Shown here: piece by piece, positions 1 through 8,065 of the stretch
How the letters are laid out: each line of letters opens with the position of its first letter
How positions within the stretch are numbered: position 1 is the stretch's first letter
Assembly: GCA_964505725.1 (NCBI GenBank)
Contig: CAZDJK010000007.1
Location: 1 to 50,054 of the forward strand
Source of the DNA: CAVRJC01 sp964505725
GTDB taxonomy: Bacteria; Actinomycetota; Acidimicrobiia; IMCC26256; DASPTH01
Direction of reading: 5' to 3'
Length of the DNA stretch: 50,054 bases
Notes under the pieces: model-generated
What the model saw: only the letters and a program-made list of their open reading frames with translations
The model's database searches: none
Told to the model about the DNA's origin: nothing
Position numbers and translations under genes: made by a program

Positions 1-72
1 GGTCCCGGGCTCGCGGCTGCGGGCGACTCGGATCACGTCGTCGCGGAACTCTCGTGGATAGGGCCTGGGCAT
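1..72 (-). CDS. IS3-type transposase OrfA, N-terminal fragment cut by the window edge
   Basis: Reading leftwards from an ATG at 72, the 24 visible codons begin MPRPYPREFRDDVIRVARSR, the typical opening of the small helix-turn-helix OrfA protein of IS3-group elements. OrfA binds the element ends and is normally fused to the DDE catalytic OrfB by programmed frameshifting. The reading frame is open to the window edge, so it is unknown whether the insertion sequence is complete. No clear terminal inverted repeat was found to the right of the start codon. The family call rests on this short N-terminus and is therefore moderate. Confidence 0.6.
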   Translation of the reverse strand, partial: MPRPYPREFRDDVIRVARSREPGT

Positions 73-442
73 GGCGCACATCCTTCCAGCAGTGCCTCCC
101 GGCACCACAGATCAGATGTCACCTCACCGTGCAGCAGTCCCACCCCACGACCGCGCTCAGGTCACGCTGGGGTGCGAGGCGGTCGCCTCACCGTGCCGCG
201 CCGCTTGGACTGCGTGTCACCCCAAAGAAGCGCGCAGATCGCCCGGTCAGGCTTGCTGCCGCCAGTGACATCGACGTGACAGAACCTCACCCGCACAGTG
301 GGGCAGGTCGGTGTCAAGACCAAGCGCTCGACACCTGGCAGCGAGCACCGTTGCCGGTTCCGAGCTCGCCGATCCGCCTAGGGCTAGCTCGCTGGGCATC
401 TTCCAGAACGCCCGTGCTGACCACAAACCCTGCGGCGTAGCT
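73..442. other. No recognisable gene between the IS fragment and the small membrane protein
   Basis: About 370 bp without a credible coding frame. Open frames exist in several phases, but their translations are low-complexity Arg/Pro/Ala-rich shadows. If the IS3 element at the left edge is intact, its right terminal repeat should lie near the start of this stretch, but I could not pick it out. Confidence 0.4.
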
Positions 443-643
443 TCAGTTGGCTGTGCCGATCGTGCTGCCTGCGGTGTCGGTGATCTGCGTGCCGGTATCC
501 GCGGCGTCGCCGCTCGCCGCCTCCCGGAGGTCGAGCTCGGGCTCCGCGCCACCCGCAGAGATCTTGCGCGCTCGCGAGAACAAGAGATACGCGATCGCCG
601 CACTAGCGCCGAATACGAGCAGAACCAACAGAAACTTCTTCAC
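443..643 (-). CDS. Small single-pass membrane protein, function unknown
   Basis: A 66-residue protein starting VKKFLLVLLVFGASAAIAYL: two lysines, then one strongly hydrophobic helix, a short basic stretch (FSRARK) and an acidic Thr/Ala-rich tail. The GTG at 643 is chosen because GGAGG lies 7 nt upstream of it; a longer frame exists but lacks a ribosome site. The topology (short hydrophobic N-terminus, soluble tail) suggests a membrane-anchored small protein with the tail on the cytoplasmic side. Nothing identifies a partner, and the flanking DNA on both sides contains only fragments. Confidence 0.6.
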   Translation of the reverse strand: MKKFLLVLLVFGASAAIAYLLFSRARKISAGGAEPELDLREAASGDAADTGTQITDTAGSTIGTAN

Positions 644-983
644 GAGGACGCCTCCGGTTGATTGGCTGGCCACTTCCCAGCCTGACGGACCGCCGACGCA
701 AGATCAATTGAAGTCTCGAGTAACACGGAATGCCCGCTGCGGGGGCGGCCTCGAGCGGCTTCACCACGCGAGAAGATGCCATCGAAAGGGGGCCTACGAC
801 GTTCGGTACTGTGCGGGCTCGCGGCATACTGCGATCTCCTTTGCACCAACGGCGGCGGGCGGCCAGTCGAGCACGTCGGGCCGTTGTGGCCGCTTCGGGC
901 GAGACTCTTCACCACCGAACTGCTCGCTCACGCTTGACCACCGCGGCGGCAGGTAACCACGAATCTCGAGTGCAGATTCAGGT
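644..983. other. No recognisable gene
   Basis: About 340 bp upstream of the small membrane protein and downstream of the P-type ATPase tail. Several overlapping frames are open, as expected at this GC content, but none has a ribosome site, a hydrophobic segment or a known motif. It probably contains the promoter of the small membrane protein; I could not assign -10 and -35 boxes. Confidence 0.35.
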
Positions 984-1226
984 TCACTGCCAGACCGCCA
1001 CGCCCGCGTCCTCTGACCGTGTGGGTCCGGGCTCTGACGAGCAAGGGCCCGCCGTGACGTGCTCGAGTCCAGCGCACACCGAGGTGCCGTGCCGCGCTCC
1101 CCGCCGCGGTGATCGGGTGAGCGTCTTGTCAATCCATACGAGCAGCGGCGTGACGATGGAGAGTGCGATCACGACTACCCATTGCCCGCCGGTGAGCGAG
1201 GTGGTGTCTAGTAGCCGCTCGAACAT
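984..1226 (-). pseudogene. Remnant of a P-type cation-transporting ATPase C-terminus
   Basis: From an internal ATG the frame reads MFERLLDTTSLTGGQWVVVI, continues through one hydrophobic helix ending LLVWIDKTL, and then loses family character in a Cys/Gly/Pro tail. An aromatic or leucine position followed by a T-x-x-L-x-x-x-Q-W run and a final membrane helix is how many P-type metal or calcium ATPases end. The rest of such an enzyme (about 800 residues with the DKTGT phosphorylation site) is absent upstream, where the forward COG4280 gene begins. I read it as a leftover 3' end. It could instead be an unrelated 80-residue membrane protein. Confidence 0.4.
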
Positions 1227-1367
1227 CTTCAGCTCGACCGCGGCCGATGCAGAGCCTGCGAGCGACTCGTCGCGGAGACGATGTTCTGCCGGGACCGTGA
1301 CCTCCGTGCCGGAGCGGCGGGTACACCGCGCGTCGGCGCAGGTCCAGCCTGTGGGAGTCTGTGTCTC

Positions 1368-2108
1368 GTGAGTGGCGCGTTCTTGGTGCTCGCCGCGTTT
1401 CTCGCCGCCGCGGTCGAGATGGTGGAAGCAACGACGATCGTCCTGGCGGTCGGTGTGACCCGTGGGTGGCGTTCCCCGTTGCTGGGCGTCGCGGCAGCAA
1501 CCGCTTCGCTCGTCGTGGTGATCGCGGCATTCGGGCCGGCGTTGACGCGCCTGCCGCTCGACGCCTTGCGTCTCGTCGTGGGCGGCCTCCTCCTCGTCTT
1601 CGGGCTGCAATGGCTGCGCAAGGCGATCCTTCGGGCGGGCGGCGTCAAGGCGCTCCACGACGAAGATGCCGTCTATCGCGAGGAACTCGTGCGAGCCCGA
1701 GCCGCCGGAGTCCAGACGCGCGTCGGGACGGACTGGTACGCGTTCACGCTCGCGTTCAAGGGTGTGTTCCTCGAGGGTCTCGAGGTCGCGTTCATCGTCT
1801 TGACCTTCGGTACCAACCAGGGTGACATCGGCTTGGCCGCGTTGGGTGCCGGCACCGCCGTCCTCGTGGTTGGAATCGTCGCCATGGCGGTGCACGCCCC
1901 GCTGAGCAGAGTGCCCGAGAACACACTCAAGTTCGCGGTCGGGTTGATGCTCGTCGCGTTCGGGACGTTCTGGGGAGCCGAGGGCGCAGGCGTGCAGTGG
2001 CCCGGAAGCGACGCTGCCATCATCGGAATCCTCGTCGTCGTGCTCGCAACATCGCTCGTGATGGTCCGCGTCTTGCGCGCTCGACCCCGACGACTCGCGT
2101 CACCGTGA
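1368..2108 (+). CDS. COG4280-type polytopic membrane protein
   Basis: A 246-residue integral membrane protein with about six or seven hydrophobic segments. The first begins at the N-terminus and carries a conserved acidic pair (AAVEMVEATTIVL). A second acidic motif, FLEGLEVAFIVL, sits in a later helix near residue 140. The paired E-containing helices resemble the REGLE motifs of FTR1-type iron permeases and the acidic motifs of cation/proton exchangers, so metal or cation transport is a fair inference, but the substrate is unknown. GTG 1368 is chosen because a GGGAG lies about 10 nt upstream and translation then starts directly in the first helix. It overlaps the next gene by GTGA, indicating translational coupling. 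Confidence 0.8.
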   Translation: MSGAFLVLAAFLAAAVEMVEATTIVLAVGVTRGWRSPLLGVAAATASLVVVIAAFGPALTRLPLDALRLVVGGLLLVFGLQWLRKAILRAGGVKALHDEDAVYREELVRARAAGVQTRVGTDWYAFTLAFKGVFLEGLEVAFIVLTFGTNQGDIGLAALGAGTAVLVVGIVAMAVHAPLSRVPENTLKFAVGLMLVAFGTFWGAEGAGVQWPGSDAAIIGILVVVLATSLVMVRVLRARPRRLASP

Positions 2109-2305
2109 AAGCGTTCCTACGCTTCTGGTACGACTTCGTCGTCGGCGACGACTGGTCGATTGCCGCGGCAGTCGTCGTCGTGCTCGGGGTCGCCGCTCTG
2201 CTCACCCGGGCCGGGCTCACCGCTTGGTGGTGGGTCACGCTCGGCATTGTCAGCCTGCTCGCCTCGTCGGTCTGGCGAGCCGCACGACCACACAACCGAC
2301 CCTAG
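2105..2305 (+). CDS. Small membrane partner of the COG4280 protein
   Basis: A 66-residue protein, VKAFLRFWYDFVVGDDWSIA at the N-terminus, followed by two hydrophobic helices and a basic C-terminus (WRAARPHNRP). The GTG at 2105 overlaps the stop of the preceding gene by 4 bp, so the two are almost certainly co-translated. The conserved-looking FWYDFVVGDDW motif before the first helix recurs, as I recall, in small proteins beside COG4280 genes in other actinobacteria. A subunit or chaperone role for the larger membrane protein is inference from adjacency. Confidence 0.7.
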   Translation: MKAFLRFWYDFVVGDDWSIAAAVVVVLGVAALLTRAGLTAWWWVTLGIVSLLASSVWRAARPHNRP

Positions 2306-2341
2306 ACACACCCACCACGCCAGCACCCGGAGGCCAGTTCA

Positions 2342-3220
2342 GTGACCGAGCCCGCCAGCGGGATCGCCCCCGGCCAGATCGTGGTCGGCGTTGACGGGTC
2401 GCCGAACGCCCGACGAGCCCTTCGCTTCGCGATCGACGAAGCCGAGCTGTGGGGATGTCCGCTCGAGGTGATCCACGCCTGGCACACGCCGCGGTTGGGG
2501 ACGCCCGACGGCTATCCACCCGACCTCGTGCGCGCCGGACGCCTCGACGACACGGCGCACGCGCTGCTCGAACACGAGCTCGGCGCCACACCCGACATCG
2601 AGGTGCACCTGCACACGCACCACGGATCACCGGCACGCGTGCTGGTCGAGCGCTCCACACGGGCATCCCTGGTGGTCGTCGGACGCCACGGCACCGGCTT
2701 CCATCCACTCCTCGGCAACGTCGCCGACCAGGTCGCGCACCACGCCGCCTGTCCCGTCGCCGTCGTCCCGGACAACCCGCCCGGAGGCTCGAATAGCAAG
2801 ATCATCTTCGGCGTAGACGGCTCGCCCGAGGCGGCTGCGGCCGCGCGTTGGGCTCACGCGGAAGCCAGACAGCGCAAGGTCCGTTTGGTCGCCGTGCTCG
2901 CCTGGCCGCTGATAGACCAGCTCGTGCGACAACGGCCTACCGATCTCGAACTTCCCTATGACGACCAACAGGCCCAACACTTACTCGACACGGTCTTGAA
3001 CCACGTGCTCGGCGCCGACGCCGGAACCGTCGAGCGTCAAACCGTCGGCGCGCTCGCAGCCGATGCGCTCCAACAAGCGGCCCAGGACGCAGCACTCACG
3101 GTCGTCGGCGCCCGCGGGCTCGGCGGCTTCCACGCCCTGCTCGTCGGATCCGTCAGCCGCAAGCTGATCCAGACCGCGCCAACTCCGACCGTTGTCGTCC
3201 GGGCACCGACGAGGCCCTGA
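2342..3220 (+). CDS. Tandem universal stress protein (two UspA domains)
   Basis: 292 residues with two Usp folds. Domain 1 opens IVVGVDGSPNARRAL near residue 13; domain 2 opens IIFGVDGSPEAAAAA near residue 155. Domain 2 has the full ATP-binding signature, G-x-x-G followed by nine residues and G-S (GARGLGGFHALLVGS). Domain 1 has a version two residues shorter (GRHGTGFHPLLGN), so its nucleotide binding may be altered. Such proteins are cytoplasmic and are induced in hypoxia, stationary phase or stress. The gene starts at GTG 2342, 36 bp after the COG4280 pair on the same strand, and may be in that operon. Confidence 0.9.
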   Translation: MTEPASGIAPGQIVVGVDGSPNARRALRFAIDEAELWGCPLEVIHAWHTPRLGTPDGYPPDLVRAGRLDDTAHALLEHELGATPDIEVHLHTHHGSPARVLVERSTRASLVVVGRHGTGFHPLLGNVADQVAHHAACPVAVVPDNPPGGSNSKIIFGVDGSPEAAAAARWAHAEARQRKVRLVAVLAWPLIDQLVRQRPTDLELPYDDQQAQHLLDTVLNHVLGADAGTVERQTVGALAADALQQAAQDAALTVVGARGLGGFHALLVGSVSRKLIQTAPTPTVVVRAPTRP

Positions 3221-3404
3221 GAGCAGACATTGCGCCGGTGCAAGCCTCACTCTGCTGGTGGTCCGAACCGTGACTCCGCGACGCCACCGACGGGACGGCT
3301 CGTCGTGGGCTTCTCCAGCCTCAGGCGCGCTTCTCACGTTTCGGGATCGTCGCAGCCGAGGAGCTTCGGTCGTTTGGAGTTCTTCTTGGAGGTGGCTCCG
3401 TCGT

Positions 3405-3761
3405 TCAATCGATGACATACGGCCAGAACACGATCACACCGACGGCTCCCGCGAGCCCCGCGGTGAGCAGCACCGCGCCAGCGGCGAGATCCTTGATGGC
3501 GCGAATGTCTTCGTCGTACTCGCGCTGGACGTAGTCAGCCAATGCCTCGATCGACGTATTCAGCACCTCGGTAGCCAACACCACACTCCCGCAGACGAGT
3601 AACACTGCCCAACGCGTCACCGACACGTCGTAGGCGGCCGCGAGCAGAATGACGGCAAGGAAGACGCCCAACATGATCCGCAGGTTGCGTGCCTGAGCGG
3701 CGAGCCACAACCCGCGGCCTGCACACCGGAAGCTGTTCGCGAGGTCCCCGAGAAGTCTCAT
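3405..3761 (-). CDS. dgkA: Diacylglycerol kinase / undecaprenol kinase, DgkA family
   Basis: A 118-residue integral membrane kinase, the normal DgkA length. Family features are SFRCAGRGLWLAAQARNLRI at the N-terminus, the catalytic glutamate motif EVLNTSIEALADYV in the middle and KDLAAGAVLL before the last helix; three transmembrane helices are visible. It phosphorylates diacylglycerol or, in Gram-positive lineages, undecaprenol, recycling the lipid carrier for cell-wall synthesis. ATG 3761 is preferred, with GAGGG 7 nt upstream. An in-frame ATG at 3782 is possible, but its SD-like GGGAGG lies only 1 nt away. The gene is convergent with the stress-protein gene. Confidence 0.9.
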   Translation of the reverse strand: MRLLGDLANSFRCAGRGLWLAAQARNLRIMLGVFLAVILLAAAYDVSVTRWAVLLVCGSVVLATEVLNTSIEALADYVQREYDEDIRAIKDLAAGAVLLTAGLAGAVGVIVFWPYVID

Positions 3762-4201
3762 CTTCCCACCCTCGATGTCCATGCCTCCCACAGACGCGTC
3801 GAACCCTCGAGATCTATGAACAGGCACGTCACCGCCCCCGACAACGACTCCACCGCCCCGGCCCCCCTTCTTCACGTGCTCCGGCAGGCAAGTAAACCAG
3901 GCAAGCGGACAGCCGTCTCCTGTCCTCGAGGCACAAGAACACCGGCCTCCGAAGCCTCACCCGTGCATACCGAACCGGCGATGGGCGGGAGCGCAATCCT
4001 GCCGTTCGGTGCTGGAAGTCGTGATGCGCGAGATATGCCGTTCGGTCCGCGCCTTTGGGGGAGCTCGAGCGTCGTCGTTCTGGCGCGGTGATCTGTGGGC
4101 GGTGTGCATCTCGCGGGCGCTGCGGATTGACTCGCCGCGACTTCGCGCTCGGGATGCTCGAGTGGCCGCGCCTGCGGGGGACGTGTCGCCCAAGGGAGTT
4201 T
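3762..4201. other. No recognisable gene
   Basis: About 440 bp between the dgkA start and the 3' end of the glutamate synthase homologue. No frame gives a convincing product. A short phrase, TGCCGTTCGGT, occurs twice about 40 bp apart near 4000-4045 and is the only structure noticed. The dgkA promoter should be here. Confidence 0.4.
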
Positions 4202-5749
4202 TCAGACCAGCGTCGTGCCGTCGGACATGAGGCGGGCGATCTCGATCTGGTCGGTCGTGGAGGGAACGCCCCAGCCTGGCTCGTAGTCGAAGACTTCGGC
4301 GGCGGTCCGGGTGCCGAAGCGGTCGTCCACCAGTTCGAGGTGGTCGAGCGTGACGAGTGAAGGATGAGGCACCCCGCAGGCCTGACTCAGCTGGAGCAGC
4401 TCCTTGCGCACTTGGATGAGGTAGTTCGCGGCGCGCACCGACTTCAGCGCCGGGTCGAGTCCGCGCTGCAGCCAGGCATTGTTCGTCGTCACGCCGGTCG
4501 GGCACCGGCCGGTGTGACAGCGCTGCGCCTGGATGCACCCGATCGACAGCATCGCCTCGCGACCGACGTTCACCGTGTCACAACCAAGCGCGAACGCGAG
4601 CAACGCGTTCTCGGACAACCCAAGTTTGCCAGCACCGGTGAACACGACGTCCTCGTGCAGGCCCGCCTCTGCGAACACCCGGTACACCCGCGAGAAGCCC
4701 ACTTTGAACGGGAACGCGACATGGTCGCCAAACACGAGCGGTCCTGCACCCGTCCCGCCCTCACCGCCGTCAATGTCGACGAAGTCGATCCCGCGTTCGC
4801 TGGTTGCCATGAGCGCGGCGAGGTCACGGAACAGGTCGAGCTGGCCCACCGCCGACTTGATGCCGATCGGCAGGCCGCTTTCGGCCGCGAGCAGCTCGAC
4901 GAAATCGAGCAGGCTGTCGGCGTCACGGAACGCGGAGTGCTGCGGCGGGCTCCAACAATCGACGCCCTCGGGGATCCCACGCAGCTCGGCAACTTCTCGC
5001 GTCACCTTCACGGCCGGGAGCAGCCCACCAAGACCGGGCTTCGCGCCCTGGCTCAACTTGATCTCAATCATGCGGACCTGGGGATGGGCGGCGATCACGT
5101 CCCCAAAGCGAGCGAGGTCGAAGCGACCCTCGGCGTCCCGGCACCCGAAGTACCCGGTGCCGATCTGCCAGACGAGATCGCCACCATGGTGGTGAAACGG
5201 ACTGATCCCGCCCTCTCCCGTCCCTTGAAGACACCCGGCTCGCGCGGCCCCCCGGTTGAGCGACTCGATCGCCTTCGACCCGAGCGAGCCGTAGCTCATG
5301 CTCGAGACATTGACGACCGACGGCGCCCGAAACGCCCGGGCACGCCCCCGCGCACCGCCGAACACCTTCGCTGCCGGCAGGCGGAAGTCCTCATCGAAGT
5401 CCGGCGCACCCACATGCGGTGCCGACAACGGGAACGGCGACTGCTTGATGATCAGGTAAGCCGGCGAGCACTCAAGGTCATTGTCCGTGCCGAACCCGAA
5501 GTAAGTGTTCCGCTGCTTCGCCGCCGTGTAGATCCACCGGCGCTGATCGCGGCTAAAGGGCTTCTCGGCATCATTGTCCACCACGATGTACTGGCGCAGC
5601 TCCGGCCCCACGCCCTCGAGCAGGTAGCGGAAATGCCCGATGATCGGAAAGTTCCGCAGCAGCGCATGGCGACGCTGCGTCAGGTCGTAGACGACCACGA
5701 CGACCACCACTGCGCCCACCAAGATCAGGAGCCACGCCCACCACGCCAC
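4202..5749 (-). CDS. FMN-binding glutamate synthase family protein (GltB central/FMN domain)
   Basis: 515 residues. An N-terminal membrane helix (WWAWLLILVGAVVVVVVVY) is followed by a complete GOGAT-type FMN-barrel domain: SYGSLGSKAIESLNRGA, IEIKLSQGAKPGLGG, GVDCWSPPQHSAFRD, and the glycine-rich VDIDGGEGGTGAGP. The 3Fe-4S cysteine cluster CIQAQRCHTGRCPTG (C-x5-C-x4-C) lies near residue 415. The amidotransferase and GXGXG domains of full glutamate synthase are missing, as in the stand-alone family, whose substrate is not settled. GTG 5749 is favoured over 5767 because GAGG is 7-8 nt upstream of it, whereas the upstream GTG abuts its putative ribosome site. Confidence 0.9.
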   Translation of the reverse strand: MAWWAWLLILVGAVVVVVVVYDLTQRRHALLRNFPIIGHFRYLLEGVGPELRQYIVVDNDAEKPFSRDQRRWIYTAAKQRNTYFGFGTDNDLECSPAYLIIKQSPFPLSAPHVGAPDFDEDFRLPAAKVFGGARGRARAFRAPSVVNVSSMSYGSLGSKAIESLNRGAARAGCLQGTGEGGISPFHHHGGDLVWQIGTGYFGCRDAEGRFDLARFGDVIAAHPQVRMIEIKLSQGAKPGLGGLLPAVKVTREVAELRGIPEGVDCWSPPQHSAFRDADSLLDFVELLAAESGLPIGIKSAVGQLDLFRDLAALMATSERGIDFVDIDGGEGGTGAGPLVFGDHVAFPFKVGFSRVYRVFAEAGLHEDVVFTGAGKLGLSENALLAFALGCDTVNVGREAMLSIGCIQAQRCHTGRCPTGVTTNNAWLQRGLDPALKSVRAANYLIQVRKELLQLSQACGVPHPSLVTLDHLELVDDRFGTRTAAEVFDYEPGWGVPSTTDQIEIARLMSDGTTLV

Positions 5750-6110
5750 CCCACAATCCTCGCGCACCCCTCGGCCAACGAACGCTGCTCATCGTCGCCG
5801 ACCCGGGCTTGCGCTCCGCGGGGAGCAGCCCCGGAGCCCGACCCTCATGCGCTCGCCGATGCACACCTCCGCGACCACCATTGGCCCCTCTGCATTCACC
5901 GGCGGCCAACGAACGTTGATCGCGTAACCGGTCCGGAGCGATCCTCTATCAGGGCACTGTGCGTGGAATTCTTCTACAGAGGTTCCAGTCGGTCGGGTTC
6001 CCCCTCAGCAGGCCCGCGCGTCTCTAGCGAGTTCCAGCGAGCGAGACTTGAAGCCATAGTCCGCGTCGAGTCGCGCAATGTTGACCGGCCGGCCGGCTCG
6101 TCGAGATCGT
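5750..6110. other. No recognisable gene; holds a 12-bp direct repeat
   Basis: About 360 bp with no credible coding frame. GGCCAACGAACG occurs at 5773-5784 and again at 5904-5915; the copies lie upstream of the glutamate synthase homologue and could be regulatory or chance. GGCCGGCCGGC lies near 6090, shortly after the stop of the ClC gene, but no T-tract follows. Confidence 0.35.
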
Positions 6111-7460
6111 TTAGCTCGTAGCGGGCGCCGCAGGAGCATCGCGGCCCAGGCGGCCCTCCAGCCCGAGGGTCGCGAGGTAGGCGACGACCACGCCGACGAT
6201 GATCAGCGGGTCGACCGAGAGCCCCGCGCTGACGGTGAGCGCGGTGGCGATGACGACGGCCGAGAGCGGCAGCTTCAGGAACGACGCGACCATCACGCCC
6301 ATGCCGACCGCCACCGCCGGGGTGAGCGGGAGTCCGGGTAGGTGCGACGCCGCGATCCCGCCGGCGGCGCCGATGAAGATGGCGGGGAACGTTGGTCCAC
6401 CGCGGAAGCTGCCCAGGCACGCCGACCAGGCCAGGCCCTTGCAGAGCATCACCATGAAGAGCGCGCCGAGCGACCACGCCGCCGGGTTGTCGACGAGGCC
6501 GGGCAGTTGCTCCTGACCCGAGAACAGCACCTCCTGCACGCCGTGGGTCGTCGTCGCGCCGAACAGCAGCGCGAGGAGCCCTACCACGAGGCCGGCGGCC
6601 GGGATCAACAGCCACGGGTTGCGCGGTACCTCACGAGCGCCGGTAAGGCCGATGCGACGGACGATCTGTGCGAGCAACGCACCAACGAGGCCGAGGGCGA
6701 TCGTCCAACCGATCTCCTCCCAGGTCACCGTGCCGAAGTGCGGGAGCTGGAGCGGTTGCAGCGCGTACGCACTGTTGCTGAGCCCGGTCCAGTGCGCCAT
6801 GCCGATGAACACCAGCGACCCAACGCCGGCGGCGATGAGCCCGGGGATCAGGATCAGCGGTAGCGTGGTGCCGCCCAGCCCGCTCGCCTCGATCACGAGC
6901 ACTGCCGCCACGATCGGCGACCCGAAGATCACGGAGATTGCCGCGAAGCTGCCCGCCGCCGCGAGCACCATCACGAGCGGCGGCGGCGCGTCGCGCTTCG
7001 CCAACTTCACCGCAAACGCACCCAGCCCGGCACCGATCGCGATCAACGGTGCCTCCGGGCCGAGCACCAACCCCAGCCCGAGGGTGGCGAACGCCGCGAG
7101 TGCGACGCCCGGGACCATGTCGGGAGTGGTCCCGCCCACCTGCAGCCCTTCCGCGGGTACATGTCCGCCGTTCCCCGGCAGCTTGACGATCGCGAACGCC
7201 ACCGGCAGACCCGCGAGCACCAGCCACGGGATCGGGTACCAGCCCGGCAGCGTGTCGTAGCCGAGCGCATCGGGCAGATCGCTGAACACGCCAAGCTGCA
7301 CCTGGTGCACCAGCTCGAGGAAGCCCCACGACGCGAGCGACACGATGATCCCGATAACCGCCGCGAACACGAGCAACACGACAAAGTTGCGGCTGCGCAA
7401 CATCGCCTCGGGATCGGGCGCCGCGGTAGGACCCGCGGCGGGCTGCACGGTCTCCGACAT
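6111..7460 (-). CDS. ClC-family chloride channel or chloride/proton antiporter
   Basis: 449 residues with about ten to twelve hydrophobic segments, the normal length of bacterial ClC proteins. The selectivity-filter regions are recognisable though divergent: GNGGHVPAEG in place of GSGIP, LGPEAPLIAIG with the gating glutamate (the G-x-E-x-P region), and SFRGGPTFPAIFIGA matching the G-x-F-x-P region. It moves chloride across the inner membrane, possibly exchanging it for protons in acid stress or coupling to pH balance. Which mode applies cannot be read directly. It is a stand-alone minus-strand gene. Confidence 0.9.
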   Translation of the reverse strand: MSETVQPAAGPTAAPDPEAMLRSRNFVVLLVFAAVIGIIVSLASWGFLELVHQVQLGVFSDLPDALGYDTLPGWYPIPWLVLAGLPVAFAIVKLPGNGGHVPAEGLQVGGTTPDMVPGVALAAFATLGLGLVLGPEAPLIAIGAGLGAFAVKLAKRDAPPPLVMVLAAAGSFAAISVIFGSPIVAAVLVIEASGLGGTTLPLILIPGLIAAGVGSLVFIGMAHWTGLSNSAYALQPLQLPHFGTVTWEEIGWTIALGLVGALLAQIVRRIGLTGAREVPRNPWLLIPAAGLVVGLLALLFGATTTHGVQEVLFSGQEQLPGLVDNPAAWSLGALFMVMLCKGLAWSACLGSFRGGPTFPAIFIGAAGGIAASHLPGLPLTPAVAVGMGVMVASFLKLPLSAVVIATALTVSAGLSVDPLIIVGVVVAYLATLGLEGRLGRDAPAAPATS

Positions 7461-7548
7461 CCCCTGACCCCCCAGCCGAATCGACGCCGGAAGCTACCAG
7501 GAACCGCGCTGCGCACGCCCTGCACGAGTTCAACTTCACGGTGACCTG

Positions 7549-7701
7549 TTATCGCGATGGCCGGGACCTGGCGTGCTTCCTGCGTGACGATTCCGGCAGC
7601 CTCGTGGCGGGGCCATCCGCTACCGCAGTCTCCGCGAAACCGACAACCGCGGCCATCGCCGCCACCAACAACAAACCAAGCACACGCAGCACTCTCGTCA
7701 C
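7549..7701 (-). CDS. Possible small exported protein (50 residues)
   Basis: A short frame starting VTRVLRVLGLLLVAAMAAVV: basic N-terminus, a hydrophobic core, then an A-x-A-type signal peptidase site (ETAVA before DG) and a basic tail ending RSRPSR. AAGGAG lies immediately upstream of the first GTG and about 11 nt upstream of a second in-frame GTG, which fits a real start at the second. The mature part would be only about 20 residues, so this may be a truncated secreted protein rather than an intact gene. It lies just upstream of the ClC gene, on the same strand. Confidence 0.35.
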   Translation of the reverse strand: MTRVLRVLGLLLVAAMAAVVGFAETAVADGPATRLPESSRRKHARSRPSR

Positions 7702-8065
7702 AGCTCCTTGGCGTCGCGTACCTCCCATACTCAGTCACCGACCACCACGAAGCTGTTACGCGCGCCTCAAAGTCCTGCACGCGGATTCAGCGATCAGCCG
7801 AGCACGGACGACAGCGCGCCGAGCGTCATGGCCGGTTCGGCGCAATCGCCCAGCCACGCCAGCGTGGAGTAGACGCGGTTCTGCGCGCGTTCTTTCGCGA
7901 CGTTCGGTGCGACGAGTTCGAGCGCGGATCGCTGGCTGCTATGGGCGCGCTGACGGCGGAGGGCGATTTCAGCCGACAGGGTTGCGGTGCAACGACTCCC
8001 ACACCACTATCTCCGCTCGGCTCGGTGACCATTCGCGCGCGATGCCTCACCGCCTCGCGTCGCGG
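7702..8065. other. No recognisable gene
   Basis: About 360 bp downstream of the nucleoside hydrolase stop. Frames on both strands are open, but their products are Arg/Ser/Ala-rich without motifs or ribosome sites. I see nothing else in it. Confidence 0.35.

Noticed and set aside
730..1371. Long forward open frame of 213 codons
   Set aside because: It has Arg/Ser/Thr-rich composition without motifs or a ribosome site, and it overlaps both the ATPase remnant on the other strand and the COG4280 start. It is a GC-driven shadow frame.
4364..6121. 585-codon forward open frame opposite the glutamate synthase homologue
   Set aside because: It is the antisense shadow of a gene with clear FMN and Fe-S motifs. 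Its own translation is His/Arg/Glu-rich without any domain.
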